Assembly: GCF_023091745.1 (NCBI RefSeq)
Contig: NC_068912.1
Coordinates: 78,851,067 to 78,915,066 of the forward strand
Reading direction: 5' to 3'
From: Budorcas taxicolor
Lineage: Eukaryota; Chordata; Mammalia; Artiodactyla; Bovidae
Length of the DNA: 64,000 nt
Under the pieces are notes generated by a model. That model saw nothing but the letters and a program-made list of their open reading frames with translations. It made no database searches and had not been told where the DNA came from. Positions 44,724-55,552 of this stretch are shown one piece after another (positions within the stretch are counted from its first letter, which is position 1; every line of letters begins with the position of its first letter). A program made the translations under genes and the position numbers.

Positions 44724-45345
44724 AATCATCATCTTGACTCACAAACATCCTTCCTAGCCTCTCCTTCCTCTGGATTCTCTCTACCCTGACAGGCTTCCTT
44801 CAGCTCCTGTGGGCTAGAAGCACACACACAGTTTTTTGATTAGTGCTTTCCTCTGAACTTCCGTATTTTCCTAGGCTGTGGACTCTGGGTGTGGTGTCTC
44901 TCTGTCAACAGGGTGCTTGCGACTTGCAAGCCATTCTGAGCCCAGGGATGGCATGTCTGGCTCTGTTCTGGCCTGGGTCAGCTCGGCCAGTAAAACCAGG
45001 GCCGTCTTCCAGGTCTGTGTGTCTGATGGGTGAGGAGCCCTGTTCCCATGGCAGCAGGTGTGTAGGGGCCGTGGCATGGAGTTTGTGGGGATTAGGGCAT
45101 GGTAAGGCAGCATGGGCTGGAAGAAGGCTGACTGCTGGATCGTGCAGTAATTTTGGAAGAAAGAATTCTCTGCCTCAAGTTAGATCTTACACAAGCATCC
45201 TAGCTTCTCTGGGTTATAACTTCTCTGCAAATGAGAAATTTAATGCCTTTCTAGTGGGCCCTGGGGAAGATTAAGAGGGCAATCAGTGTAAAGTGCAGGG
45301 CAGAGACTCAGTAAGTAGCTGTTTACTTATTCCTTTATTCTCTTC
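44724..45345. other. GC-richer interval with a 143-codon open frame
   Basis: The plus strand is open from 44843 to 45274. The translation is Ser/Gly/Leu-rich with a few Cys and no domain I can name. The minus strand is also open over 44871-45113, so low stop density may simply reflect composition. Confidence 0.25.
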
Positions 45346-45790
45346 TAGTTCAGTCCAGTCACTCACTCATGCCTGACTCTTTGGACTGCAGCATGCCAGG
45401 CCTCCCTGTCCATCACCAACTCCCAGAATTGACTCAAACTCATGTCCATTGAGTCGGTGATGCCATCCAACCATCTCATCCTCTGTCATCCCTTTCTCCT
45501 CCCACCTTCAATCTTTCCCAGCATCAGGGTCTTTCCCAATGAGTCAGTTCTTAGCATCAGGTGGCCAAAGTTATTGGAGTTTCAGCTTCAGCATCAGTCC
45601 TTCCAATGAATATTCAGGACTGATTTCCTTTAGGATTGACTGGTTTAATCTCCTTGCAATCCGAGGGATTCTCAAAAGTCTTCTCTAAAACAGTTCAAAA
45701 GCATCAATTCTTCAGTGCTCAGCTTTCTTTATGGTCCAATTCTCACATCCATACATGACTACTGGAAAAACCATAGCTTTGACTAGATGG
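45346..45790 (-). mobile_element. BovB 3' fragment
   Basis: Antisense BovB tail starting AGTTCAGTCCAGTCACTCAC and ending in the GACTAGATGG block. Several small deletions mark it as more decayed than the 27.2 kb copy. Confidence 0.93.
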
Positions 45791-45839
45791 AAATCATGGA
45801 TCTGGCCTCCAGGAAGATGAAAAGAGAAAGAAAAGATAA

Positions 45840-46060
45840 TCATAGTTCAGTGTCTCTCATGTTTTATGTAGTATCTCATTTTTATCTTCTCCATAACCCC
45901 ACAAGATAGGGATTATTTTCATTCTTATTTTATGTATCGAGAAAGTGGAGGCTTGACAAGGATAAGTAACTTGCCCATCATCACTAGGAAGTGGTGGAGT
46001 GGGAACATGAACACAGTCCTCCAGTTCTAAGCTCATCTACCACCCAAGCACATCTGACAC
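45840..46060 (-). repeat. MIR SINE
   Basis: CATAACCCCACAAGATAGGG, TTTTATGTATCGAGAAAGTG and AAGTAACTTGCCCATCATCA are the antisense MIR order. Confidence 0.8.
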
Positions 46061-46689
46061 CCATGAGCTGAGGTGGTAGCTCTCAGCCAAGCACTGTGGA
46101 CCAGGACTCCTTTTAGCCTTTCTAGAAGATTTTCCTCATAGCTGAGAAGGCTTCTCAGCAATGTTCTGCCACTTCCTTTCCTGGTTTAGTCTCAGCTTCA
46201 CCTTTTTCTTTTGAAACTACAGATTGGTTAGCTGTCCATCCTCAGACATGCAAGGAGGAAATGCACAGCTAGGGCAGGAATGTGGTCTTGGCAATCCAGA
46301 TCCTCCTACTGAGACCATCCGGGCTGGCCTGGGCCTGAGGTTGGAGGCAATTGATGACTCTGGCTATGGTCCCCCAGATTCTGCGGCTAATTCATGGGCT
46401 GGTTCACCCTCTCCGGGTCAATAGTTGCTCATCCTCTGTCAGGGATTGGGCCTTGCGTTGTTCATTTCCTCCTCCCTCCACTGTCCACCCCTGGTTTTGA
46501 CTTCTCCCAGCCCATGGATTGTAGTTATACCCTCCACTTTCTGGTCTTAATGTATCACTCGTAGGAATGGCCAGAGATGAACGGGAAATTTGCCATTGGC
46601 CTTGCAAGTCCCCAAGAGAAACATGATTGCAAACGGACCCTCTGAAATAGTCTGGGCTTCAGACAGACATACCTACTATGCATGCTTGC
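46061..46689. other. No gene or repeat recognised
   Basis: Mixed, moderately GC-rich sequence. The short frames at 46224-46424 (+) and 46404-46607 (-) have no known motif. Confidence 0.3.
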
Positions 46690-46810
46690 CTCTCTAATTA
46701 TCAATTTTCTGGGTGTTTGATTTCTTTATCTGAAAAATGAGGGAATTGGGTCTGGTTCTTGCTAATGACCTTTTAAGTGTTAACATTCGATTAGCTGATG
46801 ATAAAGAATC
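46690..46810 (+). repeat. MIR SINE fragment
   Basis: TTGATTTCTTTATCTGAAAA then ATGAGGGAATTGGGTC. Confidence 0.5.
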
Positions 46811-47302
46811 TTTAAAAATTTTTTATCCTTTTCTTTTTTCTGGTTATAGAATAGTGCACTCTACTTGTAGAAAATCTGAATAACATAGGAAATTGTACAA
46901 CAAGCCAGTAGAACTCTTATCCCTCTGAAAAATTTCATGTATTGCTGTCAATTATTCTTTTTCTTATTGTATACTTTTGTGTGTTTAATATTTTTCTGTT
47001 GTTTTATGTATTCATTATATAGTTTTTAATAAATTTAAACCTGAATATATTATATAATTAAATTTTGATAATTTGATATTTGATGGCATCATAGAATCCC
47101 ATCATTTAATTGTTTTCATGGTGTTGGATGTTGAGACTGTTTTAAGCTTTTCTCTAATTTAATATTATAATGAATAGGTTATATGTGATATTATAGAATG
47201 AATATCTCTAAATCTATGTGTATGCTTAAATCATTTCCTTAGTCAATTCCGTTTAAAAATAGAATTGATAAGTTAAAGGATTAGAATTATTTTTAGGATT
47301 TC

Positions 47303-47420
47303 TGAGGAGGATATGGCAACCCACTCCAGTATTCTTGCCTGGAGAATCCCCATGGACAGAGGAGCCTAGGGGGATACATGGTCACCTAGTCAGACACAAC
47401 TGAAGTGACTTAGCATGCAC
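47303..47420 (+). mobile_element. BovA SINE fragment nested in L1
   Basis: BovA body without the tRNA head: ATGGCAACCCACTCCAG to GACTTAGCATGCAC. Confidence 0.9.
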
Positions 47421-47890
47421 CCAAATTCCTTTCAGAAGACTTGTATTGATTGTTATTTCTGCCAGAACTGAGTATATGGCAATATGAGTACTAATTTTAT
47501 TGCAATATCAGCAGTGGTTTTGATTTTTTTTAATTGTCAATTTGAGAAATGGTTTCTCATTGTTACTGTAACTTGTGTTTGTTTTGTTATTTGTAAAGCT
47601 AATATTTTTCACATAATAACTGACCATTTATTTTCTTTTTAAAATGAATTCTATTATTATGAGTTTAACTCACTATTTTGGTACTTCTCATTTCTTTTTA
47701 TTGATTTTTGAGAACTGCTTATTGATTTTGAGTATAAAAACCATCCCTTATTGATCTTTGGGAAGACTATTATATAAGGAATTATATTCTTTGCCTTTTG
47801 TATATGTGACATATATTAATGATATTTATTTCCTTTATTTTTGTATAATTTTGTATTTTTGTTTCCTTTATTTTTGCATATAGTAATTTT

Positions 47891-48004
47891 GGGGGAGGGG
47901 GAGGGCCGTGGGCTTACAAGATCTAAGTTCCCTGACTAGAGTTTGAACCCCAGCCCTTAGCAGTGAAAATCTGGAGTCCTAACCACTGGACGGCCAGGGA
48001 ATTC
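47891..48004 (-). mobile_element. CHR-type SINE nested in L1
   Basis: GTTCCCTGACTAGAGTTTGA, CCACTGGACGGCCAGGG. TATAGTAA occurs at 47879-47886 and 48011-48018. Confidence 0.85.
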
Positions 48005-48867
48005 CCTATTTATAGTAAATTTTAAAACACATATCTTAAATTTAATGGAGAAGAACTGATCAATCTTTTCCTTTATAGTTTCTTTCCTTGTTTTTATGCA
48101 TAGAACATCTAGCTCCACCTTGAGATCAGAGAACTTCCTGTAATTTCTTATAATTCATTTCTACCTTTAATTCTATAACAAATTTAAATTTATAAAATAT
48201 ATAAATAATACATAATATGGAATTTGAATCTATTTGTATCCATAATAAATAGTTCCAGGTTTGAACAATATTACTCAAGACTTTCTTTCAAAACTGATTC
48301 GATATGAAGTCTCTATCACATATTGAAGTTTTATACATAAACAGTTCTATTTTTAGGCTTTCTCTTCTGTTATACACGTTCATTTTCTTATCCTGTAACA
48401 CAGTCCCTTGTCTCAGTTATTACAGTTTTATATATTACATATACTGCATATATTATATATTAATATTATATACTATGATGTTATTATATTACAGTATACA
48501 GTTTTATACTTTAATTACCTGGAAGTTCATGTTGTCTATATTTTTTCTTTCAAAAGTTCTTTAGTTATTCTCATGGCTTTGATCTTTCAGATGAATTTTA
48601 AAATCAGTTTTCTAACTTCCTCCAAAAAACTACCACTGATTCTTTTTTGAAATTACATTAAGTTCATATGCGAATTTGAGGTAAATTTAGATTTTTATGA
48701 TACTGAATTTATCAGTCAGGAGTATAATATAGTGTCACTTAGAAAAGTGTTCCTTGATACCCTTAAGTTCCAATTTTTTTCCTTATAGTTCCTGTCTATT
48801 TTCTGTTAAGTATGTTCCTACATATTTTAAACTACTTTTTCTATACTCTTGTAAATGTGATCATATT

Positions 48868-49080
48868 TTTAAAGACTTTATTTTGTATTGAAGTTTAGCC
48901 AACTAACAATGTTGTGATAGCTTCAGGTGAACTATCCAAAGTTCACCTTTTAAGCAAAGGGACTCAGCCATACATATACAGGTATTCATTTTCCCCTTGC
49001 TCCATATGATGTGTTTTCTGTGGTTATCATTTCACTCTGCTTATTTAGCATTAAACATGACTGTTTCCATTTAGTGTTAC
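48868..49080 (-). mobile_element. L1 3' end, antisense
   Basis: TTTTGTATTGAAGTTTAGCC, AACAATGTTGTGATAGCTTC, AGCCATACATATACAGG: a second, different L1 3' terminus abutting the previous relic. Confidence 0.7.
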
Positions 49081-49934
49081 ACAATCAATAGTAATAATTT
49101 AGCTTGAGGTGATAGCATACAAATCACATGGAAATAGCATTTTTTCTTCTAACTGGTGCTAGGAAGCATGGGATTCGGTTTTATTCCTGTTTCTGAATTC
49201 CATCCACCCACCAGCAGTCAAATACTCATTTCCACTCAAATCGAGTGCCGTCCCTCTGCCTCGTGCTGTGCTTGACAGTGGGGCTCAGCATCTTCTCCCT
49301 TAAAGTCACCTTTCTGAGTTTGTCCTTCTGAGTCCTCTGCCCCCTTAAACCACAGTGAGAGGTTGGGTGTGTGTATTAATAACACTTTCTGGCAGCCTCA
49401 CCATGCTTATTTGGAGGCTTCCCGGATTTGGCAGCATGGGCTTCCATTTTAATTAGCTTCTCAGGAGGTGTTTGCACAATTCATAAGACAAATAAGCCTG
49501 CTTTAAAAGTGAGAAGCCCAGTGCCTAGTGGCCTGGTCTCCAGAGAAAAGCTCCCGGGAGCAGTGTTTCGGGGAAGCATGATCTAAATTGTGACGAGGGA
49601 AATGGTGGGTCTGGCTCAGCTAGTCCTCGCTATGGATGAGAGACTTGTCTGTTTCTGGAAGTGAGTGGCAAGCTAAGCCATGTTAGAAACCTGAAAGGAA
49701 AATTAAAAAGCACTGATTTTGTCTTTATTTAAAATATTAATATTTTTACCTTATTGACTTTTGGCTCTCATTTTGATTTGGGGGTAGATGTTATATTGAA
49801 ATATTTATTTCTATCATTAATTTATTTATCTTTCTGAGTTTTGTTTGGTGCCTCCTTCAATTTTGCAGCTGAGTTGAGTGCCTCACTCTCTTCACTCTAG
49901 TCCTGACCCTGCTGCAAATGCCTCTAAAGTGAAG
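49081..49934. other. Repeat-free block, candidate conserved non-coding DNA
   Basis: 49190-49690 has no recognisable repeat, balanced composition and homeodomain-type TTTTAATTAGC (49448-49458) near ATTCATAAGACAAATAAGCC. Conservation cannot be seen from one sequence. The right part (49700-49860) is AT-rich. Confidence 0.3.
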
Positions 49935-50341
49935 TGAATTGTGGGTCCCCCCAAAACTATGACAACCTTGAGCCCCCAGAAGCTGTGAATGTGACCTTAT
50001 TAGGGGAAAGGGTCTTTGTAGATATAATTAAGATCTCAAGATGAGACCATCCTGGATTACCAGGGTCCTAAATCCAGTGACAGTTGTCAAGATAAGACAG
50101 AAGAGAAGGTAACACAGAAGAGAAAGCCATGTGAAGACAGAAGCAGAGACTGGAGTTATGAACCCACAATCAAGGAGGAGGCAGAAACTGAAAGATGCAA
50201 GATTCTTCCTGAGAGCACAGCCCTGCCAATGACTTCATCTTAGAACCCTGGCATCCTGGCTGTTAGAGAATAAATTTCCGCTGTTGCAAGTGACCAAGTT
50301 TGTGGCCATTTGTTACAGCAGCCCTTGAAAATGATTATAGC
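49935..50341 (+). mobile_element. ERVL-MaLR solo LTR (MLT1-like)
   Basis: GTGAATTGTGGGTCCCCCC, TGTGACCTTATTAGGGG, AAGCCATGTGAAGACAG, AGAATAAATTTCCGCTGTTG and GTTACAGCAGCCCTTG in order. About 400 bp with no internal genes. Confidence 0.8.
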
Positions 50342-50903
50342 CCCAAAGGCAGGTGTGTTGGGAAGAATTTTGTAAGCCAGACTGAGTTAAGAAGTATCAC
50401 TGTCAGATGCAAGCCATGGCAACTGTGGGTGTTGCAAAGTGTGTAGAGAGAAATAGAGGCATGAAATAAAAAGTTAAAGACAGTTTCTGGTGGTTAAATG
50501 GACATGTGTGTGTGCAAATTTTGTTGACTTAGCAAATATTTCAGTATTTTTTCTTTCTTTGCCAATCCCTTGTGTCAGGCAGCCGCATACACATGTACAT
50601 GCTCGCCAAGCACAGACAGGCATGATTTACATCAAATCTTAAAAGACAGACTAATTTGTGAAGCAACTGCAGAATTCTAATCAGCTCTTCCAAGAATACT
50701 TGCCACAGCTCTTCCAGCTTCCTTAGAAGACCTAGCAAAAGCTTCTTTCTCTGATTTCAAAATATCCTCTGTTTTCGGCTGACCATATACTTTCTCCACT
50801 GCAAAAAGGTTCTCTTCCCTGCCTCCCACCCCTACTTTGCTCCCAGTAACTGTGGGCTCAGTGAACTCAAAGATTGTTTTTTAAATCTCTATTTTCCTAG
50901 CAC

Positions 50904-50907
<4 letters not shown>
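50342..50907. other. No gene or repeat recognised
   Basis: Unique-looking. A minus frame at 50541-50738 (65 codons) has no known motif. Confidence 0.3.

Positions 50908-50946
<39 letters not shown>
50908..50946 (+). repeat. (TG)n microsatellite
   Basis: 39 bp of uninterrupted TG/GT, followed by an imperfect ATGCGTGCGC end. Likely polymorphic in length. Confidence 0.98.
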
Positions 50947-50949
<3 letters not shown>

Positions 50950-51117
50950 CGTGCGCAAAGAATAAGCTAGGCCCAAACCCCAAATAATATTTTGAGAGAA
51001 ACAATCAAGACCCCTTCGGTGTGCTAAGTGAGGTCAAATGATTTTTAATTTAGACGATCTTAAAAAGAGTAAATCCCTAATTAATGAAAATGAGCAAACA
51101 AAAGAGAGGGCTGTATG

Positions 51118-51310
51118 TACAGTGGTTAAGCATGAAGACTCCAGGTCTGAACTCCTGGGTTTATGTCCTATCTCTACTCTTCATTAGTTTTGTCTCCTAG
51201 TTTTCTCATCAATAAAATTGGGCTCATATAGGTATCTGTCACATTGGGTTATGCTAGGGTATACATGAGTAATTATATGTAGAAGTTCAATACATTTTAG
51301 TTAATATTAC
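51118..51310 (+). repeat. MIR SINE
   Basis: ACAGTGGTTAAGCATGAAG, CTCCAGGTCTGAACTCCTGG and TTTTCTCATCAATAAAATTG in order, including the 5' tRNA-like start. Confidence 0.8.
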
Positions 51311-51807
51311 CCATTGAATCTAAAGTTTTCAGCGATGTAGCATCCTTATATGGATTATCTTGTAAACTCCATGCTATACTCTTCACTTTTGCTTAAAGAG
51401 TCAATTATCTTTTGAGGAGATTTTTAAAAATAAAAAAGTATATATCTAGTGGTATAGTTGTCATTTCCGGTGCTCTTAATTTCTTGGTACAGCTTCAAGT
51501 TTCCATATGGTTTCCTTTTCCATTTGCTTGAGAATTTCCCTTAAAATTTCTTATAGAATGAGTCTGTTGGCCATATGCTCATTCACCTTTGGTATATATG
51601 AAAAAATCTTTTGTTTCTCCTTCCTTCTGAGAGGTATTTTCACTTGGTATAGAATTCTTGGATAACAGTTCTTCTTTCAGTACTTTAAAAATGTTGTTCC
51701 ATTATCTCTTTGCTTCCATTATTTCTGACAAGAAATCTGTTAACATGTTTATCTTTGCTCCTTTGTGCATTACCTAATTCCCTGCTCCACCCTCGTTGGC
51801 TGTTTTT

Positions 51808-52869
51808 CAGTTCAGTTCAGTCGCTCAGTCGTGTCCGACTCTTTGCGTCTCCCTGAACCGCAGCACACCAGGCCCCCCTGTCCATCACCAACTCCCGGAG
51901 TTTACTCACACCCATGTCCATTGTGTCAGTGATGCCATCCAATCATCTCATCCTCCATTGTCCCCTTCTCCTCCTGCCCTCAACCTTTCCCAGCATCAGG
52001 GTCTTTTCAAATGAGTCAGCTCTTCGTATCCCATGGCCAAAGTACTGGAGTTTCAGCTTAAACATCAGTCCTTCCAATGAACACCCAGGGCTGATCTCCT
52101 TCAGAATGGACTGGTTGGATCCCCTTGCAATCCAAGGGACTCTCAAGAGTCTTCTCCAACACCACAGTTCAAAAGCATCAATTCTTCGGCACTCAGCCTT
52201 CTTCACAGTCCAACTCTCACATCCATACATGACCACTGGAAAAACCATAGCCTTGACTAGACGGACCTTTGTTGGCAAAGTAATATCTCTGCTTTTTAAT
52301 ATGCTGTCTAGTTTGGTCATAACTTTCCTTCCAAGGAGCAAATTTCTTTTAATTTTTGTCATCCAACCATCTCATCCTCCATTGTCCCCTTCTCCTCCTG
52401 GATGGCTGCAGTCACCATTTGCGGTGATTTTGGAGCCCAGAAAAATAAAGTCAGCCACTGTTTCCCCATCTATTTGCTATGAAGTGATGGGACCAGATGC
52501 CTTGATCTTAGTTTTCTGAATGTTGACCTTTAAGCCAACTTTTTCACTCTCCTCTTTCACTTTCATCAGAGGCTCTTTAGTTCTTCTTCACTTTCTGCCA
52601 TAAGGCTGATGTCATCTGCATATCTGAGGTTATTGATATTTCTCCTGGCAATCTTGATTCCTGCTTGTGCTTCTTCCAGCCCAGTGTTTCTTATGATGTA
52701 CTCTGCATATAAGTTAAATAAGCATGGTGACAATATACAGCCTTGACATACTCCTTTTCCTATTTGGAACCAGTCTGTTGTTCCATGTCCAGTTCTAACT
52801 GTTGCTTCCTGACCTGCAAACAGGTTTCTCAAGAGGCAGGTCAGGTGGTCAGGTATTCCTATCTCTTTC
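51808..52869 (-). mobile_element. BovB 3' fragment nested in L1
   Basis: Antisense BovB of about 1.06 kb. The segment 52832-52566 keeps an intact YADD box in RYADDISLMAESEEEL, and 52362-51943 spans the C-terminal region in one frame. It carries a 41-bp internal insert at 52360-52400 copied from its own 3' part. Confidence 0.95.
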
Positions 52870-53268
52870 TTTTAAGAATTTTTTTATCACTGGCTTTAAA
52901 AAATTTGATTATGGTATGCTTTGATATTGTTTTCTTCAACTTTCTTATTCTTGGGTTTCATTGACCTTATATTTGTGGGCTTATAGTTTTCATCAAACAT
53001 GGAAATTTTTCAGGATTTATTTTTTAAAAGATTTCAATTAGCTCTTCTCACTTCTTCAGGGACTCCATCTATCATTATTAGCTTTCTTGATGCTATCCCC
53101 AAACCCAATGATGATTGGTTAATTTCTTTTCTTTTTTTTAAAATTTCTCTTCTCTTTGTGTTTCAGTTTGAATATTTTCCATCACTATATCTTGAATTTC
53201 ATTAATCTTCTTTTTTCAAATGTTTAATCTGCTATTACTCATAATTAATGTATGTTTATATCTTTCTT

Positions 53269-53796
53269 GCTCCTTGGAAGAAAAGCTATGACCAACCTAG
53301 ACAGCATATTAAAAAACAAAGACATTACTTTGCCAACAAAGTTCTGTCTAGTCAAAGCTATGTTTTTTCCAGTAGTCATGTATGGGTGTGAGAGTTGGAC
53401 CTTAAAGAAGGCTGAGCATCAAAGAATTGATGCTTTGTAACTATGGTGTTGGAGAAGACTCTTGAGAGTCCCTTGGACTGCAAGGAGATTAAACCAGTCA
53501 ATCCTAAAGGAAATCAATCCTGAATATTCATTGGAATACCTGATGCTTAAACTGAAACTCCAATACTTTGGCCACCTGATGCGAAGAGCTAACTCATTAG
53601 AAAAGACCCTGATGCTGAGAAAGATTGAAGGCAGGAGGAGAGGGGGATGACAGAAGATAAGAAGGTTGGATGGCATCACTGACTCAATGGACATGAGTTT
53701 GAGCAAACTCTGGGAGATGGTGAAGGACAGAGAAGCGTGGCATGCTACAGTCCATGAGGTCACAAAGAGTTGGACACAACTGAGCAACTGAGCAAC
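53269..53796 (+). mobile_element. BovB 3' fragment nested in L1
   Basis: Sense-strand BovB tail beginning CTCCTTGGAAGAAAAGC, with ATCTTTCTT duplicated at 53260-53268 and 53797-53805. Two plus frames (53252-53440, 53462-53650) show the C-terminal region split by a stop. Confidence 0.95.
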
Positions 53797-54205
53797 ATCT
53801 TTCTTACCTCTCTTTACTATTTTGAGCATAAGAAATTCAGTTTCAACTATATTTCTATCTCCTAACTGTAACATTTCTGCTAGTTTTGTTTGATTGATTT
53901 TTATCCTCATTATGTATGATATTCTCTTTTTTCCATGTCTGATAAGTTTTTATTAGATGGCACACATTTTGAATTTTACCTTGTTTGGTGCTGGATAATT
54001 TATATTCCTGTTAACATTCTTGAGCTTTATTCTGTGATGCAGTTAATTTACTTGGTAATATTGTAATCCTGTGGTCTTTTAAAATTTATTAAATGAGACT
54101 ATAATAGTGCTTTATTTGAGGGTAATTATTCCTTACCAGAGACAGTTCTTCATGAGTACTCTAACTAATGCCCCATGAATCATGAACTTTTTCAGTCTAG
54201 TGGGT

Positions 54206-54776
54206 TCAGTTCAGTTCATTCTCTCAGTTATGTCCGACTCTTTGTGACCCCATGAACTGCAGCCCACCAGGCCTCCCTGTCCATCACCAACTCCCAGAGT
54301 TCACCCAAACCCATGTTCATCAAGTCAGTGATACCATCCAACAATTGCATCCTCTGTCGTCCCCTTCTCCTCCTGCCCTCAATCTTTCCCAGCATCAGGG
54401 TCTTTTCAAATGAGTCAGTTTTTCACATCAGATGGCCAAAGTATTGGAGTTTCAGCTTCAACATCAGTCCTTCCAATGAACACCTAGGACTGATCCCCTT
54501 TAGGATGGACTGGTTGGATCCCCTTGCAGTCCAAGGGACTCTCAAGTGTCTTCTCCAATACCACAGTTCAAAAGCATCAGTTTTTTGGCGCTCAGCTTTC
54601 TTTAGAGTCCAACTCTCACATCCATACATGACCACTGGAATAACCATATCCTTGACTAGACAGACCTTTGTTGGCAAAGTAATGTCTCTGCTTTTTAATG
54701 TGCTGTCTAGTTTGGTTGTAACTTTCCTTCCAAGGAGTAAGCGTCTTTTAATTTCATGGCTGCAATCACTATCTCC
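54206..54776 (-). mobile_element. BovB 3' fragment nested in L1
   Basis: Antisense BovB tail of about 570 bp. AGTGGGT at 54199-54205 and 54777-54783 is the short target-site duplication. It has a 131-codon minus open segment (54818-54423). Confidence 0.93.
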
Positions 54777-55390
54777 AGTGGGTAGGTACAGGCATTCTTT
54801 CCAACTCTGTGTGAACACAGGGGACTGTTATCTCTTACCCATTCCAATAAATCTTACCTTTGACTTGGGTTGTTTTGTCACAGGTATGTGGTGATCAATA
54901 CTCTGCCGTATGCTTGAGACGGGCTTTCTGTAGACCTCAGAAGTTCTCTCTCTATGAAGTTCCCTCTTTTCTGGTGCTCCATTCTAAGAACTCTAGCCAC
55001 CTTGTTCTCCTCTGACTCTCAGTTCTGTCTCTTCAACTCAGGGAGTCAGCTGGTCTTTGCTTGGGTTACATAATTTGGAAATTCTTTCAAGGGAAACTAT
55101 TGGGCTAACCTCCTTTGTTTCCTGTTTGTCAGAGATCACTCCCCTTCATTGACTAATGTCCAGAGTTTTGAAAATCATTGTATCATAATTTGTCAGTTGT
55201 GTTTTCTTTTGGTTGTTTCAGACAAGATGGTAAGCCCAGTTAATTTATATTAACTGGAAGTGGAAGTCTAAGACTGCTTTTTCAAATTTCATATGTACCA
55301 GTTCCTGCAAAAGTCTCACTCAGAATCTGTGTTTTGCAAAAGCAAGATATTCTGATGGATACTCCTCATTGTATGCCAGAGGACTAGATC

Positions 55391-55540
55391 ATTGATATTC
55401 AAAGTGCTATCCAGCATCATCTGAGAGCTTGCTACAAAATACAGAATCTCATGTCTCCCCCAAGATCTACCAATTCAGAATCTGTGTTTTAATAAGATTA
55501 CCAACTGATTAGTATGTGCATTCAAGTTTCAGAAATACCA
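55391..55540 (-). mobile_element. hAT-Charlie type relic
   Basis: TATTCAAAGTGCTATCCAGC, CATCATCTGAGAGCTTG, ATTCAGAATCTGTGTTTTAA and AAGTTTCAGAAATACC resemble the same MER-type element as at 22.2 and 24.5 kb. Confidence 0.6.
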
Positions 55541-55552
55541 GCCTAGCTAATT

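Larger units (their letters stand above)
46825..48867 (-). mobile_element. L1 ORF2 C-terminal half to 3' region, split by two SINEs
   Basis: AT-rich antisense L1 text: GGCATCATAGAATCCCATC, GATCAATCTTTTCCTTTATA, TTAATTACCTGGAAGTTCA, CTTTGATCTTTCAGATGAA. It is heavily decayed, with no open frame. A BovA piece (47303-47420) and a CHR SINE (47891-48004) are nested in it. Confidence 0.65.
51430..55268 (-). mobile_element. Old L1 5' region, antisense, split by three BovB copies
   Basis: L1 text in order after removing inserts: TATAGAATTCTTGGATAACA, ATGTTGTTCCATTATCTC, ATCACTGGCTTTAAA, TATAGTTTTCATCAAACATG, TTTTGAATTTTACCTTG, GTGCTGGATAATTT, TTCTTGAGCTTTATTCTGTG, AACTCTAGCCACCTTG and GTTTCAGACAAGATGG near the element start at about 55230-55268. 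Roughly 1.7 kb of L1 remains. The first BovB junction (51808) shows no clear duplication; the other two do. Confidence 0.65.

Noticed and set aside
48418..48500. AT-rich palindromic region as a replication origin or scaffold element
   Set aside because: It is low-complexity TA-rich L1 relic sequence; no specific motif supports a function.
52566..52832. A functional reverse transcriptase because YADD is intact
   Set aside because: Only a short RT segment is present. The copy is 5'-truncated and contains an internal insertion, so it cannot encode an active enzyme.
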